Shown: piece by piece, positions 53,639-62,553 of the stretch
Numbering within the stretch: the stretch's first letter is position 1
Layout of the letters: every line of letters begins with the position of its first letter
Origin: Streptomyces radicis
GTDB lineage: Bacteria > Actinomycetota > Actinomycetes > Streptomycetales > Streptomycetaceae
DNA length: 64,000 bases
Direction of reading: 5' to 3'
Assembly: GCF_003626575.1 (NCBI RefSeq)
Contig: NZ_RBDY01000025.1
Location: forward strand, 1 to 64,000
Program-made: the position numbers and the translations under genes
Notes under the pieces: model-generated
What the model was told of the DNA's origin: nothing
Seen by the model: the letters and a program-made list of their open reading frames with translations, nothing else
Database searches by the model: none

Positions 53639-53688
53639 ATGCGCATCCATGGGCGCATTGCGCAAGGGGAGTTCTGCGATTCGCAGAA
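53639..53688. promoter_or_regulatory. Palindrome cluster in the HATPase/XRE divergent promoter
   Basis: ATGCGCAT (53639-53646), TTGCGCAA (53658-53665) and the 17-bp palindrome TTCTGCGATTCGCAGAA (53672-53688) share TGCG/CGCA half-sites. The first two are offset by 19 bp, about two helix turns. They lie 106-155 bp upstream of the XRE start and next to the HATPase start, so they are likely operators for the XRE regulator. Confidence 0.6.
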
Positions 53689-53793
53689 AGCGAAGCGACG
53701 TCTGTCGATGCCACTACCGGGTGTGGCAAACTTCTCCCTGGCGTCGGTAGCGGCGAAGTCAGCAGAAGTGAAGTCAGCGGTGCGGGAGGCGAC

Positions 53794-54651
53794 GTGGCAG
53801 AGGCGCGGTCGGGGCCGACCGTCGGGCAGATCGTTCTCGGGCTCCGGCTGAGGGATCTGCGCGAGCGCGTCGGCTGCTCCTTCGCCGACGCCGCCAAGGC
53901 GCTGAGCGTCAACACCACCACGGTACGCCGCATGGAGAAGGCCGAGGTCGGCCTCAAACCTCTGTACGTCAAGGCCCTGTTGGAGCGCTACGGTGTGCCG
54001 CCGGTGGAGGCTGAATCGTTCCTTCGCCTGGTCGACGAGGCCAACAGGCCGGGCTGGTGGCACCGTTTCCGCGATGTGCTGCCCGACTGGTTCTCCCTGT
54101 ATGTGAGTCTCGAGGGCGAGGCCAGACTCATCAGGGCCTACGAGCCCCACTGCGTTCCCGGTCTGCTCCAGACCGAGGACTACGCGCGCGTCCTGTTCAT
54201 GACCGGCTTCCCCGGCGCCTCCCAGAAGGAGATCGAACGCCGGGTCGCCCTGCGCATGGAACGCCAGGAGCTCCTGTCCCGGTCACGGGCCCCGCTGCTG
54301 TGGGCCGTGATCGAGGAGCAGGTGCTGCGCCGCCGTGTCGGACCGCCCTCCGTCATGCGCGCGCAGATCGACCGGCTGATCGAGGCGACGTCGATGCCCA
54401 ATGTCACGTTGCAGATCATGCCGTTCAGTGCCGGTCCGCATCCCGGCATGTTCGGGCCGTTCCAGCTCTTCCGGTTCGAGATCCCGGAGCTGCCCGACAT
54501 CATCTACGCCGAGAGCTTGACCGGCGCGGTCTACCACGACGAGCGGCCGGACACGGTCGCCTACCTCGAAGTGCTGGACCGCATGGGTGCGCAGGCCGCA
54601 CCGGTTCACGACACCGAGGCGATCCTCGGTGCGATTCGCAAGGAGCTCTGA
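53794..54651 (+). CDS. XRE-family regulator with DUF5753 (Scr1-like) domain
   Basis: 285 residues. The helix-turn-helix is at residues 14-75: IVLGLRLRDLRERVGCSFADAAKALSVNTTTVRRMEKAEVGLKPLYVKALLERYGV. The DUF5753 domain is YEPHCVPGLLQTEDYARVLFMTGFP, ALRMERQELLSRSRAPLLWAVIEEQVLRRRVG, VTLQIMPFSAGPHPGMFGPFQLFRFE, DIIYAESLTGAVYHDE. The GTG at 53794 follows GGGAGG. It is followed after 4 bp by a DUF397 gene. Such pairs regulate development or antibiotic production in Streptomyces (WhiJ/BldB-like). The DUF397 protein is thought to modulate the DNA-binding partner. Confidence 0.93.
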   Translation: MAEARSGPTVGQIVLGLRLRDLRERVGCSFADAAKALSVNTTTVRRMEKAEVGLKPLYVKALLERYGVPPVEAESFLRLVDEANRPGWWHRFRDVLPDWFSLYVSLEGEARLIRAYEPHCVPGLLQTEDYARVLFMTGFPGASQKEIERRVALRMERQELLSRSRAPLLWAVIEEQVLRRRVGPPSVMRAQIDRLIEATSMPNVTLQIMPFSAGPHPGMFGPFQLFRFEIPELPDIIYAESLTGAVYHDERPDTVAYLEVLDRMGAQAAPVHDTEAILGAIRKEL

Positions 54652-54655
54652 CCGC

Positions 54656-54925
54656 ATGAGTGACCACCCGCGTCGTACGACTCACACCATAGGACCCATA
54701 TACAACGGCATGCCCGCCCGCGAACTGGGCAGCGAGGGATGGAGCAAGCCGTGGAGCGGCACCAATGGCGGGAACTGTGTCGAGGCGCTGAAGCTGGCCG
54801 ACGGACGCGTGGCGCTGCGGCAGTCCACCGACCCGGACGGGCCCGCGCTCATTTACACCCCCCACGAGATCGAGACCTTCATCCGGGGCGCGAAGCGCGG
54901 CGAGGCGGACTTCCTCCTCGCCTAG
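54656..54925 (+). CDS. DUF397-family small regulatory protein
   Basis: 89 residues. The signature WSKPWSGTNGGNCVEALKLADGRVALRQSTDPDGPALIYTPHEIETFIRGAKRGEADFLL contains the SxxNGGNCVEVA and LRDSKDPDGPxLxFTxxEWxAFIxGAKxGEFD pattern of DUF397. The N-terminal extension (SDHPRRTTHTIGPIYNGMPARELGS) is longer than usual. ATG 54656 comes four bases after the XRE stop. It is probably the partner of that regulator. No enzymatic function. Confidence 0.92.
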   Translation: MSDHPRRTTHTIGPIYNGMPARELGSEGWSKPWSGTNGGNCVEALKLADGRVALRQSTDPDGPALIYTPHEIETFIRGAKRGEADFLLA

Positions 54926-54998
54926 GCCCGCCCGGAGGGCATGACCGGCCGCGGAGCAGCGCACCAGCGCCGCTCAGCGGCCTTTCTCATGCCCGTTC

Positions 54999-56600
54999 TC
55001 ATGCCCGCTTCCGGCCGCCGCCCGTGCCGGTCTTGAGGGCCGTCTCCTTGATGAACAGCGTGAACACCAGCGCCAGCAGCGCGCACGGCGCCGCGTAGAG
55101 GAAGATGTCGGCGACCCCGTGCCCGTACGCGCCCTCGATGACCGTGCGCAACGGCCCTGGCAGCGCGTCCACATCGGGGATGCCGCCCCCGTCGCCGATC
55201 GCGGCCGAGCCCTCGGCCCCCGCGCCGAGGCGGTGCAGGCCGTCCTCGGTGTAGCCGGTGACGCGGGTGGCGAGCACCGCGCCGAGCACCGAGACGCCGA
55301 TCGCGCCGCCGAAGGACCGGAAGAACGTCACCACCGAGCTGGCCACGCCCAGGTCCTCCTGCCGCACCTGGTTCTGGGTGGCGAGCACGAGGTTCTGCAA
55401 CAGCATCCCCAGGCCGAGGCCCAGGAGCGCCATGAACGCCGCGACCCGCGCGTAGGGCGTGTCGTACCGCATCGTGCCGAGCAGGCCGAGGCCCGCCGTG
55501 GTCAGCACGCCGCCGGTCACCAGCCAGTGCTTCCACCGGCCCGTGCGCGTGATGAGCTGCCCGGAGAGGGTGGAGGAGACGAACAGGCCCATGATCAACG
55601 GGATGGTCATGACGCCCGACATCGTCGCGCTCTCGCCGCGCGCCAGCTGGAAGTACTGGCTGAAGAAGACCGATCCGCTGAACATCGCGATGCCCACGAA
55701 CAGCGACGCCACCGACGTGAGCGTGATCGTCTTGTCGCGGAAGAGGCGCAGCGGGATGATCGGGTCGCTCGCCTTCGACTCGACGAGCACGAACAGTGCG
55801 CCCAGCGCCACCGAGCAGCCGACCATCAGCGCGCTCTGCCACGAGAGCCAGGCGTAGCTGTCGCCCGCGAGGGTCACCCATATCAGCAGGAGCGAGACCG
55901 ACGCGCTCATCAAGAGCGCGCCCGCCCAGTCGATGCGCACCTCGCGCCGCGCCAGCGGTAGCCGCAGCGTCCGCCCGAGCACGACGAGGGCCGCCAGGGC
56001 GACGGGCACGCCGATGTAGAAGCACCAGCGCCAGCCGAGCCCCGGGGTGTCGGTGATGACGCCGCCGATCAACGGCCCTCCCACGGTGGCCACCGCGAAC
56101 GTCGCGCCGAGGTAGCCGCTGTACCGGCCGCGTTCCCGCGGAGGGATCATCGCGGCCAGGATGATCTGGGAAAGGCCCATCAGGCCGCCCACGCCCAGGC
56201 CCTGGACGACGCGGACGGCGATCAGCATCTCAGGGCTCTGCGACAGGCCCGCGACGAGCGAGCCGCCGACGAAGATCAGCAGCGAGACCTGGATGAGCAG
56301 CTTCTTGCTGAAGAGGTCGGCCAGCTTCCCCCACAGGGGCATCGAGACCGTCATCGACAGCAGCGTTCCGGTGACGACCCAGGTGAACGCGGTCTGGCCG
56401 CCGCCGAGGTCGCCGATGATCTGGGGGAGGGCGTTGGTGACGATGGTGGACGACAGGATCGCGGCGAACATGCCGAGCAGCAGCCCCGAGAGGGCGCGCA
56501 TGATCTCCGGGTGCGTCATCGCGACGGCGCCCTGGTCCGGGGGAGCCGTGGTGGGGGGTGTGGGGGTGGGCGTCGTCGGTTCCGCACTGTGCGTGGTCAA
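54999..56600 (-). CDS. DHA2-family MFS multidrug exporter (EmrB/QacA-like)
   Basis: 533 residues with 14 predicted membrane helices. SGLLLGMFAAILSSTIVTNALPQIIGDLGGGQTAFTWVVTGTLLSMTVSMPLWGKLADLFSKKLLIQ spans motif D and motif A. VRVVQGLGVGGLMGLSQIILAAMIPPRERGRYSGYLGATFAVATVGGPLIGGVITDTPGLGWRW covers motifs B and C (drug/H+ antiporter). The start is a TTG at 56600, with GGGAG five bases upstream; the N-terminal 25 residues are Thr/Pro-rich. It is divergent from the hydrolase-ABC gene across 183 bp and probably exports a toxic or self-made compound. Confidence 0.93.
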   Translation of the reverse strand: MTTHSAEPTTPTPTPPTTAPPDQGAVAMTHPEIMRALSGLLLGMFAAILSSTIVTNALPQIIGDLGGGQTAFTWVVTGTLLSMTVSMPLWGKLADLFSKKLLIQVSLLIFVGGSLVAGLSQSPEMLIAVRVVQGLGVGGLMGLSQIILAAMIPPRERGRYSGYLGATFAVATVGGPLIGGVITDTPGLGWRWCFYIGVPVALAALVVLGRTLRLPLARREVRIDWAGALLMSASVSLLLIWVTLAGDSYAWLSWQSALMVGCSVALGALFVLVESKASDPIIPLRLFRDKTITLTSVASLFVGIAMFSGSVFFSQYFQLARGESATMSGVMTIPLIMGLFVSSTLSGQLITRTGRWKHWLVTGGVLTTAGLGLLGTMRYDTPYARVAAFMALLGLGLGMLLQNLVLATQNQVRQEDLGVASSVVTFFRSFGGAIGVSVLGAVLATRVTGYTEDGLHRLGAGAEGSAAIGDGGGIPDVDALPGPLRTVIEGAYGHGVADIFLYAAPCALLALVFTLFIKETALKTGTGGGRKRA

Positions 56601-56783
56601 GCGGGCTCCCTGGGGTGGTATCCGCTAGCGACCATACGACAAGATGCTTAGTACATGTAAAGGAATTGGCGAAAGTTTTAAGGCGGGTGGGAGTGCGCCG
56701 GAGCGCGGGCGCGGTGGCCGCGCCGGGGGCGCGATTGGGTAGCGTGGGGAGATCGTCGGCCGCCCGAAGGGACCCTCGTACCG

Positions 56784-59552
56784 ATGAACTTCCCCTGGCC
56801 GCGCCGTTTTCGCCCCCGCGGCACCGCGCGCGGCGTTCCCCGCCGCAGCCGCCTGATCGCGGCCGCGGCCGCCCTCGCGGCCCTCGCCGCGGCGGGCACG
56901 TGGGCCGTGGCCGGCGGGGACGAGGCCGAAGTGCACCGCGAGGACCGGGTGTTCGACATGCCCGAGGCCCCGGGGAGCGACGACACCGTGGCCATCGACA
57001 CGTCGTGGTTCACCTCGGGCCCCGAGGGCGAACGCCGCCCCGCCGTCCTCCTCGGCCACGGCTTCGGCGGCAGCAAGGACGACGTCCGCGCCCAGGCCGA
57101 GGACCTCGCCCGCTCCGGCTACGCCGTGCTGACGTGGTCGGCCCGCGGCTTCGGCACCTCCACCGGGCGGATCGGGCTCAACGACCCCGACGCCGAGGTC
57201 GCCGACGTGCGCCGCCTCGTCGACTGGATCGCCGAGCGCCCCGAGGTCACCCTCGACGCCGAGGGCGACCCCCGCGTGGGCGTCACCGGCGCCTCCTACG
57301 GCGGCGCCATCGCCCTCCTCGCCGCGGGCCACGACCCGCGCGTGGACGCGATCGCGCCCCTCATCACCTACTGGGACCTCGGCGAGGCACTGTTCCCCGA
57401 GGGCGTGTTCAAGCGGCTGTGGGCCGGGATCCTGTTCACCACGGGGTCCACCAGGGCCGGATATGTCGAGCAGTCCACCGACCCGTTGACCGACCCGGGC
57501 TGCGGCCGTTTCACCGCCGAGCTGTGCGACCTCTACGAGCGCGTCGCCGTCTCGGGCGAGCCCGACCCCGAGGCCGAGCGCCTGCTGGCCGAACGCAGCC
57601 CCTCCGCCGTCGCCGAGAGCATCGACGTGCCCACCCTGATCGTCCAGGGCCAGCACGACTCCCTCTTCCCGCTCGACCACGCCGACGCGATGGCCCGCGC
57701 GATCACGGCCAACGGCGCGCCCGTCGCGCTCGACTGGATCTGGGCGGGCCACGACGGCGGCATCTCCGAGGACGACCGCGTCGAACGCCGCGTCACCGCG
57801 TGGTTCGACCGCCACCTCAGGGGCGACGCGGGCGCCGACACAGGCCCCGCCTTCCGCGCCACCCGCATCACCGGCTTCGACTCCACCGACGGCGCCACCC
57901 TGCTGCGCGGCGCCGAGGGCAGCGCCTACCCCGGCCTGGAGGGCGAGGCCCGCGAGGTCGAGCTCACCGGCGACCCGCAGACGTTCGTCAACCCCGCGGG
58001 CGGCTCCCCGCCCGCCGTCTCCACCGTTCCCGGGCTCGGCTCGCTCGGCCAGCTCAACGCCCTCGGCCTCGGCCTCTCCCTCGACTTCCCCGGCCAGTAC
58101 GCCCGCTTCGAGTCGGCGCCCCTCGACGAGACCGTCCGCGTCACCGGCTCGCCCACCGTCCGGCTGACCGTGGAGTCCGACGCGCCCGAGGCCGTGCTCT
58201 TCGCCAAGGTCTACGACGTCTCGCCCGACGGCTCCCAGCAGTCGCTCCCCGCCCAGCTCGTCGCGCCCGTGCGGATCGACGGCACCGACGAGGGCCGCAC
58301 GGTCGACGTCCGACTGCCCGTCGTCGACTACCCGTTCGAGGCGGGCCACCGCATGCGGCTCGTGGTCTCCACGACCGACCTCGGCTTCGCGTCGCCCGAC
58401 GAGCCCGCCACCCACACCGTCGCCCTCGCCGGGGAGGGGCTCACCGTCCCGACCGCGCCGGGCGTCTCGACCGGCGCGACGCCGCTGCCCTGGTGGACAG
58501 GGGGCCTGCCGCTCGCCGCCGCCGCGCTCGCCGCCGCCCTCCTGCTCACCGGCCGCCCCCGCGCCACCGACGCGGCGCCCGACCCCCGGCTCGCCGACGT
58601 TCCCCTGCGGATCAGCGGGCTCACCAAGCGCTACAAGGGCGCCGTCGACCGCTACGCCGTCCAGGACCTCTCCTTCCAGGTCGCCCGCGGCCAGGTCCTC
58701 GGCCTCCTCGGGCCGAACGGCGCGGGCAAGACCACCACCCTGCGGATGCTGATGGGCCTGATCGCCCCCGACGCCGGGGAGATCCGCGTCTTCGGCCACC
58801 CGATCCGCCCGGGGGCGCCCGTGCTCTCCCGGGTGGGCGCGTTCGTCGAGGGCGCGGGCTTCCTGCCGCACCTCACGGGGCGCACCAACCTGGAGCTGTA
58901 CTGGCGCGCCACCGGGCGCCCCGCCGATGACGCGCACCTGGAGGAGGCGCTGGAGATCGCCGGGCTCGGCGACGCCGTCCACCGCGCCGTGCGCACCTAC
59001 TCCCAGGGCATGCGCCAACGCCTGGCCATCGCCCAGGCCATGCTCGGGCTGCCCGAGCTGCTGATCCTCGACGAGCCGACCAACGGCCTCGACCCGCCGC
59101 AGATCCGCGCGATGCGGGACGTCATGATCCGCTACGCCGCCGAGGGCCGCACCGTGATCGTCTCGAGCCACCTGCTGGCCGAGGTGGAGCAGACCTGCAC
59201 CCATCTCGTCGTCATGGCCAACGGGCGGCTGGTCAGCGCGGGGCAGGTCGCCGACATCGTGGGGCGCGGCGAGACCCTGCTCGTCGGCACCCCCGCGCCG
59301 ATCGACGACGCGCTGCTCGACCGGGTGGCCGCGCTGCCCGGCGTCGCCGCCGCGGCCCGCGCCGACGGCGGGCTGCTGATCCGCCTCGACGCGGGCGGCG
59401 AGGGCCGGAACCCCGGCGAGGACACGGGGGACGACACCGGCGACGCCGCGCGGCTGCTCACCGAGCTGATCGCGCTCGGCGTCCCGGTCCACAGCATGGG
59501 GCCCCAACGCCGCCTCGAGGACGCCTTCCTGACCCTGATCGGAGGTGCCTGA
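56784..59552 (+). CDS. Extracytoplasmic CocE/S15-type hydrolase fused through a membrane helix to an ABC ATPase
   Basis: 922 residues. A signal-anchor (RLIAAAAALAALAAAGTWAVAG, 23-44) is followed by an X-Pro dipeptidyl-peptidase/CocE-like alpha/beta hydrolase: GHGFGGSKDD, nucleophile GASYGG (Ser171), Asp292 in VQGQHDSLFPLD and His323 in WAGHDGG. A jelly-roll domain (about 385-550, ESAPLDETVRVTGSPTVRLTVESD) completes it. A second membrane helix (about 571-590) leads to a complete ABC ATPase: Walker A GPNGAGKTT (643-651), signature YSQGMRQR, Walker B LLILDEPTNGLD. The hydrolase would face outside and the ATPase inside. It overlaps the permease gene by one base. S15/CocE substrates are acyl or peptide ester/amide bonds; the target here is unknown. 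Confidence 0.9.
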   Translation: MNFPWPRRFRPRGTARGVPRRSRLIAAAAALAALAAAGTWAVAGGDEAEVHREDRVFDMPEAPGSDDTVAIDTSWFTSGPEGERRPAVLLGHGFGGSKDDVRAQAEDLARSGYAVLTWSARGFGTSTGRIGLNDPDAEVADVRRLVDWIAERPEVTLDAEGDPRVGVTGASYGGAIALLAAGHDPRVDAIAPLITYWDLGEALFPEGVFKRLWAGILFTTGSTRAGYVEQSTDPLTDPGCGRFTAELCDLYERVAVSGEPDPEAERLLAERSPSAVAESIDVPTLIVQGQHDSLFPLDHADAMARAITANGAPVALDWIWAGHDGGISEDDRVERRVTAWFDRHLRGDAGADTGPAFRATRITGFDSTDGATLLRGAEGSAYPGLEGEAREVELTGDPQTFVNPAGGSPPAVSTVPGLGSLGQLNALGLGLSLDFPGQYARFESAPLDETVRVTGSPTVRLTVESDAPEAVLFAKVYDVSPDGSQQSLPAQLVAPVRIDGTDEGRTVDVRLPVVDYPFEAGHRMRLVVSTTDLGFASPDEPATHTVALAGEGLTVPTAPGVSTGATPLPWWTGGLPLAAAALAAALLLTGRPRATDAAPDPRLADVPLRISGLTKRYKGAVDRYAVQDLSFQVARGQVLGLLGPNGAGKTTTLRMLMGLIAPDAGEIRVFGHPIRPGAPVLSRVGAFVEGAGFLPHLTGRTNLELYWRATGRPADDAHLEEALEIAGLGDAVHRAVRTYSQGMRQRLAIAQAMLGLPELLILDEPTNGLDPPQIRAMRDVMIRYAAEGRTVIVSSHLLAEVEQTCTHLVVMANGRLVSAGQVADIVGRGETLLVGTPAPIDDALLDRVAALPGVAAAARADGGLLIRLDAGGEGRNPGEDTGDDTGDAARLLTELIALGVPVHSMGPQRRLEDAFLTLIGGA

Positions 59553-60406
59553 TGACCACGGCACTCGACGCCGCCCCCGGCTACAGCCCGCGCCGCACGC
59601 TGCCGCTGCGCGTGGAGGCCGTGCGCCAGCTCCGCAGGCGCCGCACCCAGGTGGTTTTCGGCCTGCTGATCGTGCTGCCGTTCGTGGTGGCCGCCGCCTT
59701 CGCCGTGGGCGGCGAGCCCGGCGGCGGCGACGAGGCGGGGACGCTGCTCGACACCGCCACCGCGTCGGGCGCCAACTTCGCCGCCACCTGCCTCTTCCTC
59801 GGGACCGGCTTCCTGCTCGTGGTGCCGGTCGCGCTGTTCTTCGGCGACACCGTCGCCTCCGAGGCGGGCTGGTCCTCGCTGCGCTACCTGCTCGCCGCCC
59901 CCGTGCCGCGCGCCAGGCTGCTCGTCGCCAAGCTGGCCGTCGCGCTGGCGTTCAGCGCCGCCGCGATCGCCGTGCTGCCGCTGGTCGCGCTCGGCGTGGG
60001 CGCCGCCGCCTACGGCTGGGGCCCGCTCGAGCTGCCCACGGGCGGCACCCTGCCCGCCGCGGAGGCGGCGGGCAGGCTCGCCGTCGCGACGGCGTTCGTC
60101 ATGGTCAGCCAACTGGTCGTCGCAGGCCTGGCGTTCTGGCTCTCCACGGTCACCGACGCCCCGCTCGGCGCGGTCGGCGGGGCGCTCGGGCTGACCATCG
60201 TCGGCAGCATCCTCGACGCCATCACCGCGCTCGGCGACTGGCGCGACTTCCTGCCCGCGCACTGGCTGTACGCGTGGGCCGACGCGCTCCAGCCCGAGGC
60301 CGAGTGGGGCGGCATGATCCGCGGCGCCTCGGTCTCGGTGTCCTACGCGCTGGTGCTGTTCGCCCTGGCGTTCCGCGGCTTCCGCACCAAGGACATCGTG
60401 TCCTGA
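59552..60406 (+). CDS. ABC-2 type permease
   Basis: 284 residues with six predicted membrane helices (VVFGLLIVLPFVVAAAFAV; AATCLFLGTGFLLVVPVALFFGDTVASEAG; LAVALAFSAAAIAVLPLVALGVGAAAYG; VATAFVMVSQLVVAGLAFWL; ALGLTIVGSILDAITAL; SYALVLFALAFRGF). The loop LRYLLAAPVPRARLLVAKL is typical of ABC-2 exporters. It pairs with the ATPase domain of the fusion protein, whose stop overlaps its start (TGATG). The ending KDIVS is common in this group. The exported substrate is unknown. Confidence 0.92.
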   Translation: MTTALDAAPGYSPRRTLPLRVEAVRQLRRRRTQVVFGLLIVLPFVVAAAFAVGGEPGGGDEAGTLLDTATASGANFAATCLFLGTGFLLVVPVALFFGDTVASEAGWSSLRYLLAAPVPRARLLVAKLAVALAFSAAAIAVLPLVALGVGAAAYGWGPLELPTGGTLPAAEAAGRLAVATAFVMVSQLVVAGLAFWLSTVTDAPLGAVGGALGLTIVGSILDAITALGDWRDFLPAHWLYAWADALQPEAEWGGMIRGASVSVSYALVLFALAFRGFRTKDIVS

Positions 60407-60438
60407 ACGCCGCGCCCTGAACGCCGTGTTGAACGGCC

Positions 60439-62553
60439 CTACCGCCCCCCGCGCGCGGCGAGGCCCGCCCTGACGCGTTCCATCAGGATCGGCAGCTCCC
60501 GCACCCGCACGCCCGTCGCGTGGTGCACGGCGTTGCCGATGGCCGCCGCGGCGCCGACGATGCCGAGCTCGCCGATGCCCTTGGTGCCCAGGGGGTTGAC
60601 GCGCTCGTCCTCCTCGGGGAGCCAGTGCGCCTCGATCCCCCGGATGTCGGCGTGCGCCGCGATGTGGTACGTCGCCAGGTCGTGGTTGGCGAAGTCCCCG
60701 AAGCGCGGGTCGGGTTCGAGCACCTCGTGCAACGCCATGGACAGGCCCATGATCATCGCGCCGACGAGCTGCGAACGCGCCGTGCGGGCGTTGACGACCC
60801 GGCCCGCCGCGAAGACGCCGAGCAGCCGCTCCACCCGCACCTGCCCCGTGACCGCGTCCACGCGCACCTCGGCGAACTGCGCGCCGAACGCGTGCCGCGC
60901 CAGGTCGGGCAGGGCCGCCACGTCGTCGGTGGTGTCCGCGGCCACCTCGACGCCCTCGGGGCCCACCGCGCCGCCCCGCCCGCCCAGCTCGGCGATCAGC
61001 GCGCGGCACGCCTTGTCCACCGCCCAGCCCCACGAGTTGATGCCCGCGGAGCCGCCCGCGAACTCGGCGAACCCGTAGGCGCTGCGGCCCAGTTCGAGCG
61101 TCACCCGGTCGAGGGGCGCGCCCAGCGCCTCGGCCGCGAGCTGCGTCAGGGCCGTTCGCGCCCCGGTGCCGATGTCGACCGCGGCGATCCGCACCGTGAA
61201 CCGCCCGTCGGGCTCGGCCCGCGCGCTCGCCGTGGACGGCATGATGTGCACCGGGTACCTGGCGGCCGCGACGCCGGTCCCGACCAGCCAGGGCCCCTCC
61301 CGCCGCACGCCAGGGGTGCGGTCCCGCGTCCCGTCCCAGCCGAAGCGGCGGGCGCCGTCCCGCAGGCACGCCACCAGGCTCCTGCTGCTGAACGCGCGCC
61401 CCGAGTCGGGCTCCACCTCGGGCTCGTTGCGCACCCGCAGCTCGATGGGGTCGAGGTCGAGCGCGTACGCGAGCTCGTCCATCGCCGACTCCAGCCCGTA
61501 CATGCCCGGCGCCTCGCCCGGCGCCCGCACCCAGCCGGGCGTCGGCACGTCGAGGCGCGCCAGCCGGTGGGTGGTGCGCAGCGCGGGCGTCGCGTACATG
61601 GCGCGGGTGGGCGTCGTGGTCTGCTCGCAGTACTCGGTCAGCCGCGACGACTGCTGCAACGCGTCGTGCCACAGCGCCCGCAGGCGGCCGTCCCGCTCGG
61701 CCCCGATCCGCACCCGCTGCACGGTCGGCGTCCGGTAGGTCACCAGCGTGAACATCTGCTGCCGGGTCATGGCCACCTTCACGGGCCGCCCGACCGCGCG
61801 GGCGGCGAGCGCCGCGAGCACCGTCGGCGGCCTGACCAGGGCCTTGGAGCCGAAGCCCCCGCCGATGTGCTCGGAGATCACCCTGATGTTCTCCACCGGC
61901 ACCTCGAAGAGCCCGGCGACCCGCTGCGCCGTGCGGAACGGGCCCTGGTTGCTGTCGTGGAGCGTGAGCGTGTCGCCGTCCCATGAGGCGACGGCGGCGT
62001 GCGGCTCCATCGGCGCGGCGTGCTCGGGCGGCGTGGTGTAGGTGACGTCGAGGCGGACGGGCGCCTCGGCGAGGCCCGCCGCCACGTCGCCCTTCTCCCG
62101 GCGCCCGGGGAAGCCGCCGTTGACCGACTCCGGCTCGTAGATCCCCGGCGCGTCCTCGCGCAGCACCGCGTCGTGCTCCTCCTTCTCGTAGGAGACGCGC
62201 ACCAGGGCGGCGGCCTCGCGCGCGGCCTCGGAGGTCTCCGCGACGACGGCCGCGACGAGCTGCCCGTGGAAGGCGACCCTCGGGGACTGGAGAAGGGCCA
62301 AGTCCCCTTCCCGCTCGGCGAGTCGGGGCGCGTTGTCGCTCGTCAGCACGGTGATCACGCCCGGCTGCGCCAGCGCGTCCGCGGCGTCGATCCGCGTCAC
62401 CCTGCCGCGCGGGATGTCCGAGGTGACAGCCCAGGCGTGGACCGCGCCCGCCACCTGGTACTCGTGGCTGTACAGCGCCGCCCCTGTCACCTTGGCGACA
62501 CCTTCGAGGCGGGCGACCCCCGCGCCCACGGCCGTCCCGCTTCCCGCCCTCAT
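60439..62553 (-). CDS. paoC: Molybdenum aldehyde oxidoreductase large subunit (PaoC-like)
   Basis: 704 residues of the xanthine-dehydrogenase family, molybdopterin-binding subunit. AKVTGAALYSHEY opens the domain, HIGGGFGSK and TGARTALTQLAAEAL contact the cofactor, and PLGTKGIGELGIVG holds the catalytic Glu of the Mo site. The size and the MRAGSGTAVGAGVARLEG start fit PaoC of the E. coli periplasmic PaoABC enzyme, which oxidises aromatic aldehydes. It overlaps the FAD-subunit gene by 4 bases. No MobA or chaperone gene is downstream in the window. Confidence 0.9.
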   Translation of the reverse strand: MRAGSGTAVGAGVARLEGVAKVTGAALYSHEYQVAGAVHAWAVTSDIPRGRVTRIDAADALAQPGVITVLTSDNAPRLAEREGDLALLQSPRVAFHGQLVAAVVAETSEAAREAAALVRVSYEKEEHDAVLREDAPGIYEPESVNGGFPGRREKGDVAAGLAEAPVRLDVTYTTPPEHAAPMEPHAAVASWDGDTLTLHDSNQGPFRTAQRVAGLFEVPVENIRVISEHIGGGFGSKALVRPPTVLAALAARAVGRPVKVAMTRQQMFTLVTYRTPTVQRVRIGAERDGRLRALWHDALQQSSRLTEYCEQTTTPTRAMYATPALRTTHRLARLDVPTPGWVRAPGEAPGMYGLESAMDELAYALDLDPIELRVRNEPEVEPDSGRAFSSRSLVACLRDGARRFGWDGTRDRTPGVRREGPWLVGTGVAAARYPVHIMPSTASARAEPDGRFTVRIAAVDIGTGARTALTQLAAEALGAPLDRVTLELGRSAYGFAEFAGGSAGINSWGWAVDKACRALIAELGGRGGAVGPEGVEVAADTTDDVAALPDLARHAFGAQFAEVRVDAVTGQVRVERLLGVFAAGRVVNARTARSQLVGAMIMGLSMALHEVLEPDPRFGDFANHDLATYHIAAHADIRGIEAHWLPEEDERVNPLGTKGIGELGIVGAAAAIGNAVHHATGVRVRELPILMERVRAGLAARGGR

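Noticed and set aside
56652..56659. TACATGTA palindrome between the DHA2 exporter and the hydrolase-ABC gene.
   Set aside because: Eight bases only, with no extension on either side and no adjacent regulator gene to bind it.
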